This document shows positions 16,386 through 24,298 of a stretch of 64,000 nucleotides of DNA, piece by piece. A program made the position numbers and the translations under genes. The stretch is from Bog-473 sp963717455 (GTDB lineage: Bacteria > Actinomycetota > Acidimicrobiia > Acidimicrobiales > RAAP-2). Every line of letters begins with the position of its first letter. Positions within the stretch are counted from its first letter, which is position 1. The stretch is from positions 5,332,001 through 5,396,000 of the forward strand of contig OY970336.1 in the NCBI GenBank assembly GCA_963717455.1. Direction: 5' to 3'. A model generated the notes under the pieces. That model did not search any database and had not been told where the DNA came from. It worked only from the letters and a program-made list of their open reading frames with translations.

Positions 16386-17531
16386 ATGGCTTTGACTGAC
16401 GAGACCGATCACGACGTCGTCCAGATCAGCGGCGTCCGGTTGCCCATCTTGGGTACCGCGCGCATCTACGTCTGCGGCATTACCCCGTATGACACCACGC
16501 ACCTGGGTCACGCCGCCACATTCATCTGGGCCGACATGGCGGCTCGAGTCCTGCATCTGACCGGGAACCCCGTCGAGGTGTGCCGCAACATCACCGACGT
16601 CGACGATCACCTGCTCGTCCAGGCCGAGGAGCAGGGCGTGCCGTGGAAGTCGTTGGCCACCCAGCAGTCCTACCGTTTCGAGCGCGACATGGAGTTGCTG
16701 GGCATAGCCCGTCCGGCGTTCGAGCCCCGTAGCCATGACCACGTCGACGGCGTCATCGCCCTGGCCGCCGAACTTCTGGCGAGGAACGTTGCCTATGAGC
16801 GCAACGGATCCGTCTATTTCCGCAGTGGGGCGGTCTACGAGGTCGCCGGACTCGGCCGCGAAGAGGCGGTCTCGCTGGCGGCCGAACGCGGGGGTCACCT
16901 TGACGACCCGAACAAGGACGATCCGCTCGATGCAGCTCTGTGGGTCCGCTCGATCGGGGACGAGCCGGCATGGCCGAGCCCGTGGGCCCCGGGGCGACCT
17001 GGCTGGCACGCGGAGTGCACGGCCATGGCGCTCACGACATTCGGCGCCACGGTGGACCTGCACGCCGGGGGCGCCGATCTGGTCTTCCCGCACCATGCCT
17101 ATGAAGCCGCTCAGGCAGAGGCGTTCACGGGTGTTCGGCCCTTCGCCCGATCCTGGATGCATGTCGGGTCCGTGATGGCGGCCGGCCAGAAGATGGCAAA
17201 GTCCACCGGCAACCTGGTGTTCGTCCATGACCTTCTCGAACGCTGGTCTGCGGCCGCCATCCGATTCATCATCCTGTCGCGGGCGTGGCACGAATCCTGG
17301 GAGTTTGATGAGTCCGAACTCGATCACGCCGAGCAGGAGATCGAGGAACTTCGGGTCCTCGAGACGAAGCCGGGGAGATCTTCAGCGGCGGCCGAGGAGG
17401 TGCAACGGGCTTTGTTCGACAATCTGGACCTCCCACGGGCCTTGGCCGTCGCCAAGGAGGCGCACGGCGAGTCGTTGCGCGAGCTGATGAACCTCTTGGG
17501 CCTGCAATACCCCCAGTCGCCCCCGTGGTGA
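16386..17531 (+). CDS. MshC-like ligase (mycothiol synthesis), class I CysRS fold
   Basis: About 381 residues of the cysteinyl-tRNA synthetase fold. The nucleotide-binding signature is YVCGITPYDTTHLGHAATF, the TPYD.THLGHA form of MshC rather than the CGPTVYD form of CysRS. GGADLVFPHH and KMAKSTGNL (KMSKS loop) follow. The C-terminal tRNA-anticodon domain is missing, as in MshC. MshC joins cysteine to glucosaminyl-inositol to make the mycothiol precursor, so the gene would supply the thiol whose persulfide the CstB-like enzyme consumes. A short CysRS paralogue is the alternative. Start chosen at ATG 16386 (GAAAGGG upstream). Confidence 0.78.
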   Translation: MALTDETDHDVVQISGVRLPILGTARIYVCGITPYDTTHLGHAATFIWADMAARVLHLTGNPVEVCRNITDVDDHLLVQAEEQGVPWKSLATQQSYRFERDMELLGIARPAFEPRSHDHVDGVIALAAELLARNVAYERNGSVYFRSGAVYEVAGLGREEAVSLAAERGGHLDDPNKDDPLDAALWVRSIGDEPAWPSPWAPGRPGWHAECTAMALTTFGATVDLHAGGADLVFPHHAYEAAQAEAFTGVRPFARSWMHVGSVMAAGQKMAKSTGNLVFVHDLLERWSAAAIRFIILSRAWHESWEFDESELDHAEQEIEELRVLETKPGRSSAAAEEVQRALFDNLDLPRALAVAKEAHGESLRELMNLLGLQYPQSPPW

Positions 17532-17535
17532 TGCG

Positions 17536-18000
17536 ATGGAAGTAGGCCCGGTGAGTGCGGGCGACGTGACGGGGCCACTCCCAGAGGCCGAGTATCAGGC
17601 GATCTTCCAGAAGGTTCCCCGCCTCACCGTGGAGGTCATCATCTGCTCGGATCTCGGCGTGCTCTTGGCCCGTCGGATCGGTGGCCCGTGCAACGGCTTA
17701 TGGGGCCTCCCCGGAGGAACGGTCCGGTTCGCGGAGCCATTGGTCGCTGCTGTCCACCGGGTCGCGCTCGACGAGATCAACGCCGATGTTGTCATCGACG
17801 AACTCCTGGGCTACATCGAGTACCCGAGCCACACCCGACACGGCATCGACTCGCCGGTGGGCCTGGCGTTCCGCACCCACCTGCCTCCAGGCGAGACGCT
17901 GGCAACTGTGCCGGGTCGCCTCGACTGGTTTTGGCGGCTCCCCGACGAGATGCACGACGAACAGCGAGCGTTCCTGCAGGCGCACGGGCTCGCTGGCTGA
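17536..18000 (+). CDS. Nudix-family hydrolase with degenerate Nudix box
   Basis: 154 residues, starting five bases behind the MshC-like stop. The fold signature WGLPGGTVRFAEPL starts a Nudix box (G-x5-E-x7-R), but the expected REUxEExGU reads RVALDEINA, so two acidic metal ligands differ. It resembles the GDP-mannose mannosyl hydrolase branch (GLWGLPGG, YIEYPSHTRHG), which also departs from the standard box. Substrate unknown. It is the last gene before the island boundary. Confidence 0.78.
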   Translation: MEVGPVSAGDVTGPLPEAEYQAIFQKVPRLTVEVIICSDLGVLLARRIGGPCNGLWGLPGGTVRFAEPLVAAVHRVALDEINADVVIDELLGYIEYPSHTRHGIDSPVGLAFRTHLPPGETLATVPGRLDWFWRLPDEMHDEQRAFLQAHGLAG

Positions 18001-18031
18001 AGCGCCGATAGAGCCCTACAACATCGCCCGC

Positions 18032-18178
18032 TCAGCCGCTGCGTTCTGCTCCATACCGGTGCACCTTGTCGTCATCGACAATGTGAACTAGGAATTCTTT
18101 GATCTTGACCCGTGAAGTGAACCACTCTTGTGGGATTTGGCCGTGCGCCACCGGGAGGTGGACATGCCATTTCGCCAT
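18032..18178 (-). CDS. possible 48-residue protein
   Basis: An ATG-initiated frame with reasonable codon bias (MAKWHVHLPVAHGQIPQEW...) just outside the island boundary. No ribosome site is obvious and I do not recognise it. It may be a fragment of a larger, lost gene. Confidence 0.2.
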   Translation of the reverse strand: MAKWHVHLPVAHGQIPQEWFTSRVKIKEFLVHIVDDDKVHRYGAERSG

Positions 18179-18240
18179 TCGAGCGTGATGGGAGGCGCAC
18201 GCTCATAGGCCAATGCGCGCGCTCGGAGGTCTAAAACTGC

Positions 18241-18283
18241 GCGCGCTCGGAGGGATTCGAACTCCCAACCTTCTGATCCATAG
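18241..18283. other. left attachment site (tRNA-Arg 3' remnant)
   Basis: 43 bases matching 58225-58267 with two differences (18263 T for C, 18280 A for G). It covers the T-arm and acceptor end of tRNA-Arg up to the anticodon loop; the rest of the tRNA is absent, so it is not functional. A shorter copy of its first 16 bases also lies at 18214-18229, perhaps from an earlier integration. Confidence 0.75.
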
Positions 18284-18389
18284 AGCGATTCCGATCATCC
18301 ACCCCATCCAACTGAGTCCATTTGGCCAGCTCAGATTGGGTCCGGTATCCAGCACATACAGCCCAGGATCGTTGCGTCCGCTGATTTGA

Positions 18390-18408
18390 GTAGCAACGTA
18401 GTAGCAAT
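18390..18408 (+). repeat. paired arm-type sites near the left end
   Basis: GTAGCAAC (18390) and GTAGCAAT (18401) are spaced 11 bp, about one helical turn, inside the island and 107 bp from the core. The same motif pair occurs at 58149 and 58159 near the right end, in the same orientation. Confidence 0.5.
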
Positions 18409-18434
18409 CTCCGGGTCGTCTAGGCCGGGGAACG

Positions 18435-18668
18435 ATGCGGGATCGACCCCAAGATCTCAGCCAGAGCGAACCGCGGAGACCATTATGGCGACCCATAGAT
18501 AAGGCTGGTTCTGGACCTCGACAGGAAGCTTGGCGCAGGGTCCGCACGATCCTTCCTGCTCCCCCAGTCGTCCTGATCATCGGTCTCACGCTGGTCTTTG
18601 TGATCGGCGTCTTCGCGGCAGTGTCTGCAGGGTCGCACGCGGCGGTCTGCACACCAACGGTGAGCTGA
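18435..18668 (+). CDS. possible small single-span membrane protein
   Basis: 77 residues: a basic N-terminal half and one clear membrane segment (VVLIIGLTLVFVIGVFAAV). Its TGA overlaps the ATG of the next tiny gene as TGATG, a coupling pattern that argues for translation. The ribosome site is poor. No family recognised. Confidence 0.35.
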   Translation: MRDRPQDLSQSEPRRPLWRPIDKAGSGPRQEAWRRVRTILPAPPVVLIIGLTLVFVIGVFAAVSAGSHAAVCTPTVS

Positions 18669-18772
18669 TGGCCTTCTTTCTTGGCTTTCTGATAGCCGGA
18701 TTCCTTGGCACAATTTGGTACTTGGCCGTGACACTCTCCGGCGGAGCTATCCACATTTTGACCGAGGCGTAA
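18668..18772 (+). CDS. possible 34-residue hydrophobic peptide
   Basis: Begins inside the preceding stop (TGATG) and is almost entirely one hydrophobic helix (FFLGFLIAGFLGTIWYLAV). It may form a two-peptide membrane unit with the upstream protein, but both calls rest on the overlap and the hydrophobicity alone. Confidence 0.3.
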   Translation: MAFFLGFLIAGFLGTIWYLAVTLSGGAIHILTEA

Positions 18773-18961
18773 TCCGGGCACCGACTCAAGCGCCGCTGCG
18801 GGCGGCGAAATACGTGTTCGCGTGGTTTGGCGGATACGGGAAAGTCCCACAATGGGTTCCGATGACGGCCCTCACGCGGGCACCATGTAATTGGTTGCAA
18901 GTCGCTCGGCGAGAACCGCGGTGAGTCTCTTTCTCTCTGGTGCGCCAGGCGTCCTCCAATT

Positions 18962-20674
18962 ATGACTGTGCCGCAGCCCGAGTCCGAGTCTCTCGCTGAG
19001 ACACCCGACTTGCACGGGGCATTCCCCCGACTTAGTTCGGAGCACATCAAGGCCCTTGAGGCATACGGCCGTCGACAGCGGACCCAAAGAGGCGACGTGC
19101 TCTTTCGTGAGGGTGATCGGGAGTGCGACTTCTTCGTCATCCTCTCGGGGAAGGTGGCGATCGTCGAGGGCTTCGGTGGTGATGAGCGAGTCATCAGCGT
19201 GCACGGCTCGCGGCGGTTCTTGGGTGAGCTCAACCTGCTGACCGGGCAGGCGGTGTTCGTCACCGCGGTCGTGCGGGAGGCAGGGGAGGTGCTCGTCGTC
19301 CCGGTGGAACGGCTCCGGGCTTTGCTTGCACGTGATGTCGGCCTCGGGGACATGATCCTCCGGGCCTACCTGCTACGCCGTTCGCTCCTGGTCGAGCTGG
19401 GCACAGGATTCAGGATTATCGGCTCCCGCTTCTCGCCCGACACCCGGCGGCTGCGCGAGTTCGCCGCCCGCAATCGTTTGCCGCACCGGTTCATCGACCT
19501 GGAGGAGGACACCGCGGCCGAAGCCCTTCTTTGTCAACTCAGCATCAGGTCGGAGGAGACGCCGGTGGTTTTGTGGCGGGGAGACCACGTCCTGCGCAAT
19601 CCGAGCAACGCCGAGCTGGCACGGCTGCTCGGCCTCCGCCAGCCGACGTTGCCCGCGGACGTTGCCGATTTCGTCGTCGTCGGTGCAGGCCCGGCCGGAC
19701 TGGCCGCAGCCGTGTACGGCTCCTCCGAAGGACTGGCCACGGTCGTCCTTGAGGCAGTCGCAACAGGCGGCCAGGCGGGAACATCGCCCCGGATCGAGAA
19801 CTACCTCGGCTTCCCGACTGGGATCTCGGGAGGAGAGCTCGCAGAACGAGCGGTCATCCAGGCGGAAAGGTTCGGCGCCCACATCACCGTTCCTGCACAA
19901 GCCATGGGACTAGACGAAGTGGCGGACGGCTACGCGGTACACCTAGATGACGGTGTGTCTATTACTGGTCGGTCGATCCTCATCGGGACGGGCGCCCGCT
20001 ATCGCAAGCTGACGGTGGGCCGCCTCGAGGAATTCGAGGGGGTGGGCGTCTACTACGCCGCAACCCCGATGGAGGCCAGCGCCTGCAGCGGAGGCCCAGC
20101 GATAGTCGTGGGTGGCGGCAACGCCGCGGGCCAGGCAGCGCTATTCCTGGCCGACCACGCGCAGAGCGTCGTCCTTCTCATCCGCGGCGGCGATCTCGGG
20201 AAGACAATGTCGCGCTATCTGGTCGAGCAACTTGAGCAACATCCCCGCGTGGAGATTCACCCTCACACTGAGGTGCGCGAGCTCATAGGAAACGAGAGGC
20301 TGGAGGCGATCCTTGTCGAGGACAATCAAACAGGCGAGCGCCGGACCCTGGACGCGCGCGCCCTATTTGTCTTCATCGGCGCCAAGCCCAACGTGGGCTG
20401 GCTTGGTGATCGACTCGCGCTGGACGAGCACGGATTCATCCTCACCGGCGCTGTCGCTTCCGCCGCCTCGGAGGACCACATTTGGGCTCTTAACCGGCCT
20501 CCTCTCCTGCTCGAGACCAACCGACCCGGCATTTTCGCCGCTGGGGACGTGCGGAGCGGTTCGATCAAACGGGTGGCTGCGGCCGTAGGTGAAGGATCCA
20601 TGGCGGTCCGCCTCGTCCACGAATACCTCGACGACGTGGGTGCGTCACCCGCCCACTGGCGTTGCACGACCTGA
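18962..20674 (+). CDS. cNMP-binding / glutaredoxin-like / thioredoxin-reductase-like fusion
   Basis: 570 residues in three parts. A cyclic-nucleotide-binding beta-barrel (about 20-130) has GDVLFREGD and SGKVAIVEG. A thioredoxin-fold segment (about 150-225, RIIGSRFSPDTRRLREF) has no CxxC. A thioredoxin-reductase-type flavoprotein (236-560) has GAGPAGLAAA, GGQAGTSPRIENYLGFP, the second dinucleotide motif VVGGGNAAGQAA and FAAGDVR. Where true reductases carry the redox CxxC, this one reads YYAATPMEAS, so dithiol transfer to thioredoxin is unlikely. It may be an NAD(P)H-dependent redox enzyme gated by a nucleotide. It is the first large gene of the stress block. Confidence 0.85.
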   Translation: MTVPQPESESLAETPDLHGAFPRLSSEHIKALEAYGRRQRTQRGDVLFREGDRECDFFVILSGKVAIVEGFGGDERVISVHGSRRFLGELNLLTGQAVFVTAVVREAGEVLVVPVERLRALLARDVGLGDMILRAYLLRRSLLVELGTGFRIIGSRFSPDTRRLREFAARNRLPHRFIDLEEDTAAEALLCQLSIRSEETPVVLWRGDHVLRNPSNAELARLLGLRQPTLPADVADFVVVGAGPAGLAAAVYGSSEGLATVVLEAVATGGQAGTSPRIENYLGFPTGISGGELAERAVIQAERFGAHITVPAQAMGLDEVADGYAVHLDDGVSITGRSILIGTGARYRKLTVGRLEEFEGVGVYYAATPMEASACSGGPAIVVGGGNAAGQAALFLADHAQSVVLLIRGGDLGKTMSRYLVEQLEQHPRVEIHPHTEVRELIGNERLEAILVEDNQTGERRTLDARALFVFIGAKPNVGWLGDRLALDEHGFILTGAVASAASEDHIWALNRPPLLLETNRPGIFAAGDVRSGSIKRVAAAVGEGSMAVRLVHEYLDDVGASPAHWRCTT

Positions 20675-20808
20675 GGAGGCTCCCGCCGGGCCGGGTGTTG
20701 CGTTCGCCACCACCACGCGGCACCGACTACCGCGCCGCCATCTCTATCTGAGCTCGCTCGGCCCCGGGCCTGTCATCATGGGTGGGACTTCCGATCCAGC
20801 CGTCGCGG

Positions 20809-21675
20809 TCAGAGCCACGATCGCAGGGCGGGGGCGGCGGCTCGCTTCCATGTCTTCGGCCATTCCGCTCGAAGTCGGGTCCGCCGACCCAGCGTCTGGG
20901 CGATGAGCTCGCCGGCGGCGATCCCGCTAGGGGGTGATGCCCCGGCGCTTTGACGCAACCACGCCTCGGCGATAACGGTGTCGTGGTGATCACCCAGAAC
21001 CGCCTGAACCTCGGCGATGGCGTCGGCGAATCGGATAGCAGGCCGACCCACGAGCGGAGCGGTCGCCTCGGCCGAGTACCGACAGCGTTTGGCGAGGATC
21101 CGGATGCGGTGCAACTGGGCATCCGGCGCATCATCATCGAGGGTTTCGACGGCATGGTCCAGGCGCCGCCAGGCGCGTCGAGCCAACCGAATGACGATCT
21201 TGGAGGCGCGCTTCGCGGTTAACCCCGCGGGCTCGGCAACGACCGGGGGTTGATTGGCCGACGCGACCAGTGAGTCGAGGAGCGCGCTGTAGCGTGCGCT
21301 ACGAAGCGCAGCGAGCATGTCGGCGCGGGCCTGGCGGGATTGAGCGACAAGGAGGGCGAGAAGTTCGCTGGCGGCTCCCGCGTCCACCACGGGCAGAGTC
21401 TGAGCGTCGGTGCGAAGGCGAGCGGCGAGGACGTCGGCGTCTCGCACCGCACCGACCTCGCCGTCCAACCATCGCAGCTCGTTACGAAGCTTCGTCATTG
21501 ATGCATCCTCGAGGAGCGGCCTGAATGTACGCAGCTCGGAGCGAAGCTGGCGCGTTGCGACCCGGAACTGGTGGACGTCCTCCGGGTTCTCACCCAGCCG
21601 CACATCTGCGTCGTGGCGGAGCAACTGGAGGACGGACCGGGCGATGGCGCGGCGCAGCAGCGCGGCGACGGACAC
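20809..21675 (-). CDS. CHAD-domain protein (truncated CYTH-CHAD)
   Basis: 288 residues, nearly all a CHAD domain, the helical His-rich fold that binds inorganic polyphosphate. Typical features are VHQFRVATRQLRSELRTF, LRWLDGEVGAVRDADVL and LHRIRILAKRCRYSAE. Family members usually have an N-terminal CYTH domain of about 200 residues. Here that domain is almost gone (see the remnant upstream), so the CHAD part may be translated alone from a GTG. Polyphosphate granule or stress association fits the chaperone cargo. Confidence 0.82.
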   Translation of the reverse strand: MSVAALLRRAIARSVLQLLRHDADVRLGENPEDVHQFRVATRQLRSELRTFRPLLEDASMTKLRNELRWLDGEVGAVRDADVLAARLRTDAQTLPVVDAGAASELLALLVAQSRQARADMLAALRSARYSALLDSLVASANQPPVVAEPAGLTAKRASKIVIRLARRAWRRLDHAVETLDDDAPDAQLHRIRILAKRCRYSAEATAPLVGRPAIRFADAIAEVQAVLGDHHDTVIAEAWLRQSAGASPPSGIAAGELIAQTLGRRTRLRAEWPKTWKRAAAPALRSWL

Positions 21676-21797
21676 GCCACCGTCAGCTGCACGGCTGTGG
21701 CACCCTTGACTATGCCCTCGAAGATCGGCAGCTGCAGGTCGAGGGGCGCGACGAGCTTTGCCTCCCGTTCTTCGAGCGCCGTGCCAGGTCTGTCCAA
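21676..21797 (-). pseudogene. remnant of the CYTH domain of the CHAD gene
   Basis: The frame from 21797 reads EEREAKLVAPLDLQLP and IFEGIVKGATAVQL, the opening strands of a CYTH (triphosphate tunnel) domain with its ExExK-like start. It then breaks off and the CHAD sequence follows in another frame. About 170-180 codons of CYTH are missing, so this is an internal deletion of a CYTH-CHAD gene. Confidence 0.5.
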
Positions 21798-21927
21798 AGG
21801 TGCGAGCCGAGCCTCGCCGAGGCTCGTGTAGGCGCCGACTTCACACGGTCTCCTCCGCGGTCCGCGTCACGCGGCGTGCTGCGCACTCGGTCCTCACGAT
21901 CCCTCACCTCGTCGGAGGTTCATTGTC

Positions 21928-22725
21928 TCAACGGGTGGCGGCGTTGTTATCCGTCAGAGCTTTCTCTATGCGGTTGGCCTCTGCAGCCAACGGTGTCTCG
22001 TCGCCGGTGAACACCAGCGCAGGTCCGACGACGTCGGCGAACCCTGGGGAGAGCCAGTAGACCACGCCCTTTCCCTCTTTGCCATGGCCCTCGAGAGGAA
22101 CGAGGATCTGGCGTTCACGCAGCTCCTCAAGAGCCTCAGCCATCTCCGGGTTCTCGCTCAGCCGCCGGTACTGCGCTCGCGTCAGGTGTCGACTGTTGAC
22201 GAGGGCACGAAGGAGCTCAATCGCAAGTGGTGACATGGAGTTGATTGCTGTCACCGCGGCATCGAATGCGCCGCCGCTGCTGGGTGTTTCTCCCTGGAAC
22301 TGAGTGGCATCGTCGCCAGCCTTCTGAACTCGCCTGCCGATACTGCGAGCCAACTCCTCCATCCCTGTTCCTGGGGCCCGCTCCTCCGCCTCTTGGCCGA
22401 ACTCGGCCAGAAGCCCGGAGACGCCGCCTGAAGCCGCTGGCGCGACGGACCTCCATCGCGCTCCATGCTCGCCAGCATGCGGTCCCAGGCCACCTTAATC
22501 AGACTCCCGGTGTCCTCCGACAGTCGCTGGACCGTGGCTTGAATGTTCTCCTGGGACCGGATGGTCTGGTTGCTGACCTCCCCCGACCAGCGGTCGACGT
22601 CGCGGGCGAAAAGTATGGCGATGATGTCGACAGGACGATGCTGGCGACTCCGTGATCACGCCAATCCACAGCGCGGCGGTCTCGACTTGGTTCAGCGCTA
22701 GCAGCAACACCGTTCCGCGGCTCAC
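21928..22725 (-). pseudogene. membrane-anchored hypothetical protein, frameshifted
   Basis: The gene begins at GTG 22725 behind GAGGAGGTCA with VLLLALNQVETAALWIGVIT, clearly a membrane anchor. Continuing in one frame needs corrections near 22650 and 22625 (to read IIAILFARDVDRWSGEVSNQ) and near 22445 (to read ASGGVSGLLAEFGQEAEERA). It then runs intact from 22362 to the stop with a winged-helix-like C-terminus (LTRAQYRRLSENPEMAEAL). The three corrections yield one protein of about 265 residues. I do not recognise the family. Its start overlaps the restored stop of the hydrolase gene. Confidence 0.55.
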
Positions 22726-22738
22726 GAGGCTGACCTCC

Positions 22739-23386
22739 TCAGGTGAGGCGTAATCCACTCCCGTGCCAAGGCGGCGACCCGCTCGAGCGCACCGGCTCCT
22801 CGTAGAGACGGGAGGCGCCGGGAACGATCTCGAGGCGTGCTTCACCAGCTAGCTGCGCCATGGCCTCACGGTTGAGTGCCAGGACCTCCTCGTCGAGTTC
22901 TCCGACGATCAGGAGTGTCGGCTGGTGCACACGACGTATGGCGTCACCGGCCAGGTCCGGCCGGCCCCCACGCGACACGACGACCCGTATCTGCTCGGGC
23001 CGTGCGGCGGCCGCGACGAGGGCCGCCGCTGCGCCGGTACTGGCACCGAGCAACCCGATGTCGAGGGCCACCGTCCGCTCGAAGCCAGCGAGCCCGTGGG
23101 TGAGAACGACGACTCGGTGGGCCAAGAGCCCGATATCGAAACGGAATCGACCGGCGCGGGCGTCGACATGCGCCTCGTCCCACGTAAGAAGGTCGACGAG
23201 GAAAGTCGCAAGTCCAGCGCGCTGAAGTTCCTCGGCGACGTAGCGATTGCGGGGACTGAACCGGCTCCTTCCCGATCCGTGGGCGAACAGCACGACACCC
23301 TCCGCGTCCTTAGCCACGAAGAGATGCACACATTCGACCGGGCTGGCCTGATCGGCCATTGGCAGTCCTCGAGGCGGTCGGGTCAT
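22739..23386 (-). CDS. alpha/beta hydrolase (dienelactone-hydrolase-like), C-terminus frameshifted
   Basis: 215 residues as read. The hydrolase core is seen in VVLFAHGSGRSRFSPRN (oxyanion loop), the nucleophile elbow GLLGASTGAAAA with its Ser, and TLLIVGELDEEV (acid strand). The usual His loop PGASRLYEEP is followed by an unrelated tail. Adding one G near 22795 instead gives ALERVAALAREWITPHL, the expected C-terminus, and places the stop so that it overlaps the next gene's GTG. Hydrolases of this type are often linked to phosphoribosyltransferase domains; none is present here. Substrate unknown. Confidence 0.75.
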   Translation of the reverse strand: MTRPPRGLPMADQASPVECVHLFVAKDAEGVVLFAHGSGRSRFSPRNRYVAEELQRAGLATFLVDLLTWDEAHVDARAGRFRFDIGLLAHRVVVLTHGLAGFERTVALDIGLLGASTGAAAALVAAAARPEQIRVVVSRGGRPDLAGDAIRRVHQPTLLIVGELDEEVLALNREAMAQLAGEARLEIVPGASRLYEEPVRSSGSPPWHGSGLRLT

Positions 23387-23420
23387 GGCTCCGGCGGGAG
23401 TGTCACGTCAGTGCGACCAC

Positions 23421-23771
23421 TCAGGCGACGGCGTCGAGCATCCCGTGCAGGTGGGCGATGGCGAGCTCGATGTCGTAGTAGCTGCGCTGGCCGGCGCGGG
23501 ACTCTGCGGCCAACAGGCCACAACGGTGGACCTTCTTGAAATCGCCGTAGGGGAACTTGTATCGGCCCTTGGTCCCCTCCGTGGCTTCGTCGTCGAACCC
23601 CAGGTGCCAGCGGGCGTACTCCTCGAAGCCGTGGTCCTTGATGTAACGGTTCTCCTCCTCGCTCGAGGGCTGGTGCTCGCTCCATGCGTCGCGGCGGTCG
23701 GCGACGAACTTCCCCTCCTTGATCAACGTCTTGGCATGGTCGAAGGCCCGGCTGTTCAGCTTCACTGCCAT
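23421..23771 (-). CDS. conserved hypothetical protein, stress-block companion
   Basis: 116 residues from ATG 23771 with AAGGAGA upstream; the longer frame upstream has no homology-like sequence. The sequence (MAVKLNSRAFDHAKTLIKEG, WSEHQPSSEEENRYI, KFPYGDFKKVHRCGLLAAESRAGQ) matches a conserved cytoplasmic family of unknown function that I recall from stress-related contexts. It is rich in charged residues and has one Cys. It lies between the hydrolase and the histone-fold protein on the same strand, probably in one transcript. Confidence 0.75.
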   Translation of the reverse strand: MAVKLNSRAFDHAKTLIKEGKFVADRRDAWSEHQPSSEEENRYIKDHGFEEYARWHLGFDDEATEGTKGRYKFPYGDFKKVHRCGLLAAESRAGQRSYYDIELAIAHLHGMLDAVA

Positions 23772-23802
23772 GTCGTTTCTCCTTGGTGCCGTCGTGTTAG
23801 TC

Positions 23803-24252
23803 CTACAGCAGCAGATTGAATATCTCGAAGGTCCTCTCCCAGTGGAGGGCGTGGGGCGTCCTAAGCGCAGGGTCGATGACCTTAAACGTCCGGGCCAACG
23901 CCACACTGAGGCCGCCTGCTACCACCGGCAACCTGGCCTCTGTCTCTGCACTGATTGCCAGGTCGAGCGGTGGCAGGGCGGCAAAATGCTCGAGAATCGG
24001 TGCCAGCTCTATCTCCTCGTCCATCTTCTTGAACACGTGGAGCGTCTCCTGCAACCCCTTAGTCACCGGGAGGTCCCACGGCTCGACGATGTCGCGCAGG
24101 TTGGCCTTGGCCGTGGCCTCCCCGATCAGGAGAAGGTCATGGAGCTTCGAGTTGACGAAGTCGCTGTAGCGCTTCAGGTCGTCCTTGTCGACGGTGACGC
24201 CGGCCGCGCTACGGAAGAACCGCTCGAACTTGGCAACGCCCATCACGTCCAT
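23803..24252 (-). CDS. DUF1931 histone-fold protein
   Basis: 149 residues. MGVAKFERFFRSAAGVTVDKDDLKRYSDFV and TKGLQETLHVFKKMDEEIEL match DUF1931, whose solved members from thermophilic bacteria show a double histone fold in one chain. The role is unproven; DNA or protein binding under stress is a natural guess. AGGGGGG lies seven bases before the ATG. It sits between the 116-residue protein and a membrane protein upstream of clpB. Confidence 0.82.
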   Translation of the reverse strand: MDVMGVAKFERFFRSAAGVTVDKDDLKRYSDFVNSKLHDLLLIGEATAKANLRDIVEPWDLPVTKGLQETLHVFKKMDEEIELAPILEHFAALPPLDLAISAETEARLPVVAGGLSVALARTFKVIDPALRTPHALHWERTFEIFNLLL

Positions 24253-24298
24253 GTCCAGACCCCCCTGTCTCGCAACCCCCTACGCCAGCGGGCCGCCA

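Noticed and set aside
15675..17327. 550-codon minus-strand frame opposite gntR and the MshC-like gene
   Set aside because: It spans two genes with recognised families on the other strand and has no motif of its own.
16386..17531. Ordinary cysteinyl-tRNA synthetase
   Set aside because: The TPYD.THLGHA motif and the missing anticodon-binding domain favour MshC, though a truncated CysRS cannot be fully excluded.
18241..18283. A functional tRNA gene at the left island end
   Set aside because: Only the 3' part is present; no D-arm or 5' acceptor strand follows, so it is an attachment remnant.
20809..21675. Complete CYTH-CHAD protein
   Set aside because: The CYTH part is reduced to its first 25-30 codons and is out of frame.
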